Positions 17,072 to 23,705 of a stretch of DNA of 64,000 bases are shown here, piece after piece. The position numbers and the translations under genes are program-made. The stretch's first letter is position 1; each line of letters begins with the position of its first letter. Under the pieces are notes generated by a model. It searched no databases. It had not been told where the DNA came from and saw nothing but the letters and a program-made list of their open reading frames with translations. This stretch comes from Desulfosarcina widdelii (lineage in GTDB: Bacteria > Desulfobacterota > Desulfobacteria > Desulfobacterales > Desulfosarcinaceae). The stretch lies in assembly GCF_009688965.1 (NCBI RefSeq), contig NZ_AP021875.1, positions 3,100,001 to 3,164,000 of the forward strand, read 5' to 3'.

Positions 17072-17675
17072 TTACTCAATCCTTTACACGGTTAAGGGAA
17101 GCAGCATAAAAAGCGAACCCGCCCAGGTGACCGTGGTAAAAAAACATTCAGAAAATTACTGATCCTATGCTGCCAAACATATCTCATATTTCCAGATTTT
17201 TGTATCTGTGGCAAGAGCACAAGAATCGGTAGGGTTCTTTTTTATGGGATCGCCGGAATGGTTTTGCCTTTCCGTCCGAATCCGTTCGAATTGACCGCCC
17301 ATCGCCCAACATCTTGTATTTTCTTTCCAGACTGTTATACTTAAAAGTTTATACCAGACGCTTTTGTTGATTCATGCGCACTCGGATCGCACGGTATAGA
17401 CACCATAAATAGGCCTTTCGCCTTTTTTGAAAAATAAGGATAAAAGGTATTTCCATGTCCGTAGAGCAGAACGTCGAAGGCGATGCAAAAGGCGTCCACC
17501 AATCCTCAATGATATCGCGAAAAAGAAAGCAAGGTGCGGGGTTGCCGCACCTTTCGCTGTTCACGTTTGAAAAAGGACCCCAAGCCCACATACGCGGTTT
17601 ACAGTCCGGGAGACCGGGTCCGGCTAAGCGCCGAAACTGGAACCGTATGGATTATCACAAGGGCACAGTTTCAAC
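17072..17675. other. 604-bp spacer with perfect hairpin and possible broken small gene
   Basis: AAGGTGCGG (17531-17539) pairs perfectly with CCGCACCTT (17545-17553) around a 5-base loop; there is no T-run after it. A frame starting at ATG 17455 runs to 17694 and an overlapping second frame (to 17743) contains the protein-like stretch Y-S-P-G-D-R-V-R-L-S-A-E-T-G-T-V-W. Either could be a frameshifted small gene. The rest shows nothing I recognise. Confidence 0.35.
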
Positions 17676-18428
17676 ATGGAGATGTCCATGCTGAGGCAGG
17701 CCGCTGCTGCGCTGGGCACGGCTCTTTTAGGTTCATGCCGTGACCTTGCGCCGATTGTGGTCGTCATCGCTTTGTTCCAAGGGATGATCCTGCGTCAGCC
17801 CCTTCCGGAATTTTTTTCTATTGCAATGGGACTTGGGCTGGTCATTCTGGGGCTGGCCCTCTTTGTCGTTGGTTTGGATATCGGCCTTTTCCCTCTGGGT
17901 GAGGCGCTGGCCGAAGAGTTTGCCCGAAAAGGAAGCCTTACCTGGCTGCTGGTGTTTTCCTTTATGTTGGGATCGGGAACAACGGTGGCCGAGCCGGCGT
18001 TGATCGCCATCACCCGCGAGGGTGCGCTCGCCGTGTCGGAAGCCGGACTCATTCCCCGCACCCAGGCATCCATTGCGGGATACGCGCTGGGTGTCCGCCT
18101 GACGGTGGCTGTTTCGGTGGGCGTGGCTATCGTCATCGGTGTTTTGCGAATCCTTCGCGGGTGGCCCCTGCCCTATTTTATTTTAGGAGGTTACGGCCTG
18201 GTGATGCTGATGACCCTGTTCGCCCCGAAAGAGATCATCGGGCTGGCCTACGATCTCGGTGGGGTGACGACCTCGACGGTGACCGTGCCCCTTGTGACCG
18301 CTTTGGGTGTGGGACTCGCCCGCACCATCCGTGGTCGGGACCCGTTGACGGACGGATTCGGCCTCATCGCCTTGGCGTCGCTGACGCCGATGATTTTCGT
18401 CATGGTTTATGGCCTGGTCATGCACTGA
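17676..18428 (+). CDS. DUF1538 membrane protein, first of pair
   Basis: The 250-residue product is almost entirely membrane helices (about seven). Signature motifs are G-S-G-T-T-V-A-E-P-A-L-I-A-I and G-G-V-T-T-S-T-V-T-V-P-L-V-T-A-L-G, both also present in the next gene, so the two are paralogues that probably form one heteromeric channel or transporter. DUF1538 proteins have no assigned substrate. The helix-breaking T-T-V-A-E-P and T-T-S-T-V-T-V-P stretches look like re-entrant transport motifs (inference). A PII-like gene ends the cluster, which suggests control by nucleotides or metabolites. Confidence 0.8.
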   Translation: MEMSMLRQAAAALGTALLGSCRDLAPIVVVIALFQGMILRQPLPEFFSIAMGLGLVILGLALFVVGLDIGLFPLGEALAEEFARKGSLTWLLVFSFMLGSGTTVAEPALIAITREGALAVSEAGLIPRTQASIAGYALGVRLTVAVSVGVAIVIGVLRILRGWPLPYFILGGYGLVMLMTLFAPKEIIGLAYDLGGVTTSTVTVPLVTALGVGLARTIRGRDPLTDGFGLIALASLTPMIFVMVYGLVMH

Positions 18429-18515
18429 CGGGATGGACCGAAGGCGGTCTCCGGATAAAGTCGCCAAAAGCGACATTCGAAAATGCCGCCCATCACATCG
18501 GGAGATGACAATACC

Positions 18516-19265
18516 ATGGAAATCCTTTTCAATCCGGCTCGACTGCTTTTTGCCACCGCTAAAGACGTGGTGCCGGTGCTGGCGCTCCTGGTCTTTTTTC
18601 AGATGGTCGTTCTTCGCCAGCCGATCCCCCGGCCCAGGCGCATTGTCTTCGGTTTTTTTCTGGTTCTCGTCGGGATGGCTTGCTTTCTGGGCGGCCTCGA
18701 TCTGGCGCTTTTCCCCGTGGGACGAAGCATGGCCAAAATGCTCACCGAAAATGCGGGCGGCGGCAGCGCGGTGTCCTGGACGGCTTACGGGTGGGTGTAT
18801 CTCTTTGCCTTCATGGTGGGGTTTTCCACCACCATTGCCGAGCCCTCCCTGATCGCCGTGGCCAACAAAGCCCAGGAGGCCTCCAAAAGAACCGTGTCGG
18901 CGATGGGTTTGCGTGTGGCCGTGGCCCTGGGTGTCGCCGTCGGTATCTCCCTGGGCACGTTTCGCATTGTCACCGGCACACCGCTTTATCTTTACATTCT
19001 TGTCGGCTATTCTTTGGTGGCCATTCAAACCATGGTTGCACCTAAAGTCATCGTTCCGCTGGCCTACGATTCGGGGGGCGTCACCACTTCAACGGTTACG
19101 GTTCCGCTGGTGACCGCGTTGGGTTTGGGTATCGCCTCCAACGTACCGGATCGCAGTCCGATTCTGGACGGCTTTGGCCTGATTGCCTTTGCCAGCCTGT
19201 TTCCCATCATCAGTGTGCTGGGCTATGCACAAGTTGCCCAGTGGATGATCCGCAGGAAAGGCTGA
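18516..19265 (+). CDS. DUF1538 membrane protein, second of pair
   Basis: The start is set at ATG 18516, behind GGGAGATG; an upstream in-frame ATG lacks a ribosome site. The 249-residue product has about seven membrane helices and repeats the paralogue's motifs: G-F-S-T-T-I-A-E-P-S-L-I-A-V and G-G-V-T-T-S-T-V-T-V-P-L-V-T-A-L-G. It differs from its partner mainly in the cytoplasmic loops. It lies 87 bp after gene one and 138 bp before the PII-like gene, on the same strand. The transported substrate is unknown. Confidence 0.8.
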   Translation: MEILFNPARLLFATAKDVVPVLALLVFFQMVVLRQPIPRPRRIVFGFFLVLVGMACFLGGLDLALFPVGRSMAKMLTENAGGGSAVSWTAYGWVYLFAFMVGFSTTIAEPSLIAVANKAQEASKRTVSAMGLRVAVALGVAVGISLGTFRIVTGTPLYLYILVGYSLVAIQTMVAPKVIVPLAYDSGGVTTSTVTVPLVTALGLGIASNVPDRSPILDGFGLIAFASLFPIISVLGYAQVAQWMIRRKG

Positions 19266-19403
19266 GTAAAATGACTCCGCATGAGGGTGGCCGGATAAAA
19301 CAAGGGAAAGCGCAATGCCAAAAGCAACCGGTTGGCAGCGCCCAGAGGAAATGCAAGATTATCGGTGCGTCTTGCAGACATCGATTCACACAGGAGGACA
19401 AAC

Positions 19404-19727
19404 GTGGCTTTTAAATGTATCGTAGCCATGGTCAAACCGGATCTCACCGACAAGGTCGTCGACTCGGCGAAAGGCGCCGGCGCAACTGGGGCCACCGTCA
19501 TCGACGCGGCGGGTACCGGTGCGCGAGAAGCTAAGACGTTTTTTGGATTGAGTCTCGACATTCGCACTGAGGTGGTGCTGTTTCTCGTAAGTGAAAATTG
19601 CGTTGCATCGGTGCTTTCGGCCATTCACGAAGCCGGGCGATTTCACGAACCCGGTACCGGGATTGCTTTTGTGCTCAGCGTAGAATCGGCAATCGGCATC
19701 GAAAGCCAGATGACCAATGAGCAATAG
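19404..19727 (+). CDS. PII-like signalling protein with divergent T-loop
   Basis: The start is GTG at 19404 behind a strong AGGAGG. The 107-residue product begins F-K-C-I-V-A-M-V-K-P-D-L-T-D-K-V-V like GlnB/GlnK and has a G-R-F-H-E-P-G-T-G-I-A-F-V-L segment in the place of the nucleotide-binding B-loop. The T-loop region (about 33-52) has no uridylylated tyrosine and is rearranged, so it is not a standard nitrogen PII. Its position after two DUF1538 membrane genes suggests it gates them, as GlnK gates AmtB (inference). Confidence 0.75.
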   Translation: MAFKCIVAMVKPDLTDKVVDSAKGAGATGATVIDAAGTGAREAKTFFGLSLDIRTEVVLFLVSENCVASVLSAIHEAGRFHEPGTGIAFVLSVESAIGIESQMTNEQ

Positions 19728-19847
19728 GTAGACTCCCTGTTGGAAAAAAAACGAATCATGGCGGCTCCAAAAGCAATGATGAAAATAAGTTGGATAATGA
19801 GAAGAACTCCGGAAGAAAAAAGTAATTGATACCTGATGAGGCACCTC

Positions 19848-20387
19848 ATGCTTAAAAATACCCGCGAAGATTACGGCTTGGTGTCCCGATTGCTGCACTG
19901 GCTCACCTTTTTTGTTGTTGCAGGGATGTTGGCCGGGGGGCTGTTGCTTGGGGTGTTGCCGGATGGCGGCATCAAATCCATCGTTGTCAGCGCCCATAAA
20001 TCATTTGGGGTTTTGGTTTTTTTCTTAATGGTCGTGCGCTTGCTCTGGCGTCTTGAAAATTTTAGACCCCGGTTTCTGGGTTCCCACCTGGCGCTGCGCT
20101 ACGTTTCAGAGGTTTTGCATGTCTGTCTCTATGTCCTCCTGCTGATTCAGCCGTTGGCTGGAATCCTCATGTCCCAAGCCTATGGATATCCCGTTGGCGT
20201 GTTCGGCTGGATCCAAATGCCGACGCTGGTCTGGCACAGTCCATCCCTTGGCGGGATTTTCAGTCAGATCCACAGCGCAACCGCAATGATTTTGGCGGCG
20301 GCCATCGTTGTCCACGCTGCAGCGGCCTTGAAGCATCACTACATCGACGGCGACCGGACGTTGATACGAATGCTGAAAGGTCGATAA
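19848..20387 (+). CDS. cytochrome b561 family protein
   Basis: The 179-residue product is a four-helix integral membrane cytochrome. Histidines that can bind two b haems lie in R-L-L-H-W-L, V-S-A-H-K-S-F-G, E-V-L-H-V-C-L and Q-I-H-S-A-T...V-V-H-A-A-A-A-L-K-H-H. It would pass electrons between the quinone pool and a periplasmic partner. The start is placed at ATG 19848 (GAGGCACCTC upstream); an ATG 12 bases earlier is also possible. No partner gene is directly adjacent. Confidence 0.82.
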   Translation: MLKNTREDYGLVSRLLHWLTFFVVAGMLAGGLLLGVLPDGGIKSIVVSAHKSFGVLVFFLMVVRLLWRLENFRPRFLGSHLALRYVSEVLHVCLYVLLLIQPLAGILMSQAYGYPVGVFGWIQMPTLVWHSPSLGGIFSQIHSATAMILAAAIVVHAAAALKHHYIDGDRTLIRMLKGR

Positions 20388-20532
20388 ACGGATATGGGTA
20401 GGCTTGGCCTACCAACTACCGATCAGGCATTTCATATTGCAGCCTTCTGGATCGGCCATAGCTTTGTTCTGAGAATGGTAATGAATATGCCATTTGTCCG
20501 AAAAGTATGGTCGCGGGCAAGGAGGTGTTGCC

Positions 20533-21609
20533 ATGAAATGGTCAATCAAAATCGGAAAATTTCTCGGTATCGACGTAAACATGCATCTCACCTTTCTTCT
20601 GCTGATCGGATGGGTCGCGCTGGTACACTGGCAGCGGGGCCAAAGTGTCGGCGCCGCGCTGATTGGTGTTCTATTTATTCTCGCCATCTTCCTGTGCGTG
20701 GTGCTGCATGAGTTCGGCCATGCCCTGATGGCCAGGCGGTATGGAATCGCGACACGTGACATTATTCTGCTGCCAATCGGCGGTGTGGCGCGCCTGGAGA
20801 AGATTCCTTCCCAACCCATGCAGGAACTGTGGGTGGCCCTGGCCGGACCGGCCGTCAACGTGTTCATTGCGGCCGCCTTGTTTTTCTGGCTTCAGGCAAC
20901 GGCTTCATGGGAACCGTTGCAGCGCCTGACCGTCACCACAGGCCCGCTTTTGGAGCGTCTCATGGCGGTCAATCTGTTCATGATCGCTTTCAACATGATT
21001 CCCGCCTTTCCCATGGATGGGGGGCGCGTTTTTCGCGCCGCCCTGGCAACGCGGTTGAAATACGACCGGGCGACCCGGATTGCAGCTTCCGTTGGCCGCG
21101 TGATCGCCGTTTTGTTTGGCCTGATGGGCCTCTTCTATAGTCCGTTTCTACTGTTCATCGCGGTGTTCGTCTGGCTGGGCGCGACCCAGGAAGCGGCGTT
21201 CACCCAAATGAAATCTGCTGTCGGCGGCATCCCGGTTCACCAGGCAATGGTCAACGAATTCAAGACCCTCGACGCCGATGACAGTCTGCAGCGAGCTGTT
21301 GAGTTCACGCTGACCGGCACCCAGAAAGATTTCCCGGTCGTCAGCGATGGCATTTTGGAGGGTGTTCTGCGCCAGGCCGACCTTGTCACGGCGTTGTCCG
21401 GAAAGAGCTCCCAGGCAACGGTAGCATCCATCATCCGCAAGGATGCCGCTTCCGTCGAATCAACGGAAATGCTGGATACGGTCGTTACCAAGTTGAATGA
21501 ATGTCGATGTGACCTGTTGCCCGTGACCCGGGAGGGAAAGCTCGTCGGTGTCGTGACGACAGACAACCTCGGTGCGTTCATGCGGATTCGGGAGGCTGCG
21601 GCGGACTAG
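20533..21609 (+). CDS. site-2 protease (M50) with CBS domains
   Basis: The start at ATG 20533 follows AAGGAGG. The 358-residue product is an intramembrane zinc protease: the active site H-E-F-G-H lies in V-V-L-H-E-F-G-H-A-L-M and the third ligand in I-P-A-F-P-M-D-G-G-R. Two CBS motifs follow the membrane part (about residues 230-350, P-V-H-Q-A-M...V-G-V-V-T-T-D-N-L). The same arrangement is found in archaeal and bacterial S2P-CBS proteins where nucleotides gate cleavage. The substrate (anti-sigma factor or other) is not encoded nearby. Confidence 0.88.
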   Translation: MKWSIKIGKFLGIDVNMHLTFLLLIGWVALVHWQRGQSVGAALIGVLFILAIFLCVVLHEFGHALMARRYGIATRDIILLPIGGVARLEKIPSQPMQELWVALAGPAVNVFIAAALFFWLQATASWEPLQRLTVTTGPLLERLMAVNLFMIAFNMIPAFPMDGGRVFRAALATRLKYDRATRIAASVGRVIAVLFGLMGLFYSPFLLFIAVFVWLGATQEAAFTQMKSAVGGIPVHQAMVNEFKTLDADDSLQRAVEFTLTGTQKDFPVVSDGILEGVLRQADLVTALSGKSSQATVASIIRKDAASVESTEMLDTVVTKLNECRCDLLPVTREGKLVGVVTTDNLGAFMRIREAAAD

Positions 21610-21627
21610 TAATGAAAGGAGACCTTT

Positions 21628-22173
21628 ATGGAGCTGAATATGCGTGCAATCGGCAAACAAGAGGTTCAGCTGTGGGATCATTCGCGGGTACAGCTGACAG
21701 AATTCTGGAGGCAGGGCCCACTGGTGCTGGTTTTTTTGCGACATTACGGCTGACCGTTCTGCCGCGAGCAGGTGGCGCAGTTGCGCCGCGAAAAAGAAGC
21801 GTTTGACCGCCTGGGTGCGGCAGTGGTGCTTGTCGGGTTGGGCAGTGTCGGGCAGACGGCCGCATTCAAAGAACGGTTCGATGTCCCCTTTCCCATGATT
21901 GCCGATCCGGATAAACGTCTTTTCGAGGCCTTTCGACTCAAACAGGCGTCCGCTGGGGCGCTGCTGTCTGCCAAAATGGTATTACGGGGGGTTACGGCCA
22001 TGGCCAAGGGCCATGGTATCGGCGTTCCCCAAGGGGACGTACGCCAGCTGCCCGGGGTCTTTATTATCGACACCGACGGTCGCATCCTGTTCAGCCACCA
22101 TGCCGCCGGACCGGCCGATCATCCGTCGCCCGATGTTCTGCTTGATGTGCTGAGCGGTGAACGCACTGCATGA
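21628..22173 (+). CDS. peroxiredoxin-like selenoprotein (UPFC motif)
   Basis: Read through an in-frame TGA at 21751-21753, this is a 181-residue thioredoxin-fold protein of the AhpC/TSA peroxiredoxin-like group. The TGA falls exactly where the redox motif is expected (H-Y-G-U-P-F-C-R-E-Q), giving a U-x-x-C pair. Both sides match the family: L-V-L-V-F-L-R before it, and V-P-F-P-M-I-A-D-P-D-K and L-P-G-V-F-I-I-D-T-D-G-R-I after it. A stem-loop starts 5-6 bases after the TGA. The start ATG follows AAAGGAGACCTTT. It lies 18 bp after the site-2 protease gene. It probably reduces peroxides or disulfides in the cytoplasm. A simple caller would miss the first 48 codons. Confidence 0.85.
21759..21780 (+). 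promoter_or_regulatory. candidate bacterial SECIS hairpin
   Basis: CUG-C-CGC (21759-21765) pairs with GCG-CAG (21775-21780) with one bulged C and a nine-base loop containing AGGU. It starts six bases after the UGA, the spacing needed for SelB-dependent recoding. The second selenoprotein gene in the window has the same stem, bulge and loop size at the same distance. Confidence 0.6.
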
Positions 22174-22281
22174 TCATCTGGCGTGACACTTCTCAATGTA
22201 TCCCCACTTGGCGCAATTGCCTAAAATACACAGATTACAAAATGCCAATGCAACCAGATCGGCACACCGACTGTTCGAGAT

Positions 22282-22800
22282 TCATTTTTGGTTTTCAAAT
22301 ACTTCAACCATTGATTTGTATTTCTCGTGAATCATATTTCGATCAAACTCCCAGAACTCTTCAAGCATTGCCCGGTCCTCTTCATCAGTGAAGTAAATTC
22401 TGGATCTATGGGTAAAAATTTTATCTTCTTTTTCAATATGTCTGGGATAAAAATCAATGAGGGTTTTAAGATTTGCAGTAATATCTGCCAAGGCAAGCTC
22501 ATCCCCATTCCGATAGCGAGTGTCAACTTCAACAAGCGCTTTGGTTGTCTGTCTACCAAATACATGTTCATCGATCAGTTCTTTCATGATTTTAATATCT
22601 TCTGATTTCAACCTTTTTTTATTGAGTTCCCGAAAAAGAATATCTTCCTCTTTCCCGTGATGCGTCCGGTCGGCGTATACACGTATGAAATCAACTGCTA
22701 TATCCACGAACACAGGATCTAACTCGTGATTCGATTCGATTTTGGCCAAAACTCCTTTGAGTACGTTAAGAATTCTTTCAATCAAAAGGTGCTCTATCAT
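22282..22800 (-). CDS. hemerythrin-like HHE domain protein
   Basis: The 172-residue, all-helical product has the spaced His/Glu ligands of a di-iron hemerythrin: T-H-H-G-K-E-E-D-I-L-F, D-E-H-V-F-G-R-Q and Y-P-R-H-I-E-K-E-D-K-I-F. Such cytoplasmic proteins bind O2 or NO or store iron in anaerobes. It converges on the selenoprotein peroxiredoxin gene with about 100 bp between stops, so both stress-type genes are neighbours. It is monocistronic. Confidence 0.87.
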   Translation of the reverse strand: MIEHLLIERILNVLKGVLAKIESNHELDPVFVDIAVDFIRVYADRTHHGKEEDILFRELNKKRLKSEDIKIMKELIDEHVFGRQTTKALVEVDTRYRNGDELALADITANLKTLIDFYPRHIEKEDKIFTHRSRIYFTDEEDRAMLEEFWEFDRNMIHEKYKSMVEVFENQK

Positions 22801-22864
22801 GAGAGCGCCTCATGCTTGCATATTAATACCTACTTTTTTATTCCCGAAACTCATTTTGATGAAA

Positions 22865-23059
22865 TTACAGAGTCGGGTGTAGCTTTTTTGCGTAGTCAGC
22901 CGCATTGATACCGGCAACACACCCCTCACCAACCGCCTTTGCTACCTGCCATGGTGGGCCACAGATGTCCCCGGCGGCGAAGATACCAGGTACACTGGTG
23001 AGTTGGTCCTTGAACTGGCTGCCGAAGTTTTTCGCTTGGCGTAGGCCAGTTTCCAGCAT
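22865..23059 (-). pseudogene. thioredoxin-reductase-like C-terminal fragment
   Basis: The minus strand encodes only the last 60 or so residues of an FAD/NAD(P)-dependent thioredoxin-reductase-type enzyme: V-P-G-I-F-A-A-G-D-I-C-G-P-P-W-Q-V-A-K-A followed by G-E-G-C-V-A-G-I-N-A-A. The FAD domain's N-terminal part, the NADP domain and the active-site cysteines are absent upstream, where the frames are closed or unrelated. It is a relic of a deletion, presumably without function. Confidence 0.65.
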
Positions 23060-23705
23060 CGCCTAGCCAGTGGCATTTAACAAGCTCGCCATGTTCTCCA
23101 CGTGTGCCCGAAATAGGCTGCTCTTGTGCTCCTTTTACGAACACAACCTGGAACTGGCCGACTATAAGCGGATGGCGGTAGTATTGGCCGGGATCTCCAG
23201 CCGATTCATCATTAGCATCAATGACCATCCAGATATCAGGGAGGTTTTCAACAATTTTGAAATAAAGTCGATGAGTTTGAAGTATACGGTTTCGAAAGAC
23301 AAACAGACGACAGGAAAGAAGTTGTTGGTTTCCAATTTCTGATGCTGGAGGGTCCCAACTGCTTTTAATGACAGTTTGCCACATATCCAACCGACAACGT
23401 AGTTCCGCAAAAATCGGGCTTTGACAGAGATTAATTTTATGGATTAGGCTCAATTTATCCGCAATCGAATCAAAGCTGCGATAAAGTATTGTATTCTTCG
23501 TTCCGATTTGAAACGTTTGGGGCAGTCAAGAGAATGATATTTGTATTTGGAGTCTGCTATTGCTTTTAAGGAACGAGTTAATGCCATGATTCAATTTTGA
23601 ATAATGATATAAAACAGTTGGGGGTGAGTTGGTTTTATTTTGTCAGCGGCCACGGATCAGCAACCGCCTATAACTTTTTATGTCTGATATTAAGGAAGGT
23701 AAGAA
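23060..23705. other. 646-bp spacer
   Basis: No gene is supported. The minus strand has overlapping short open frames up to 23453 but they resemble nothing I recognise and change frame. The last bases hold the ribosome site AAGGAAGG of the hybrid kinase gene. Confidence 0.4.

Noticed and set aside
21751..21753. TGA as an inactivating stop in the peroxiredoxin-like gene
   Set aside because: The stop sits exactly at the redox residue, the frame is otherwise intact and a hairpin follows; a second gene in the window has the same U-P-F-C arrangement.
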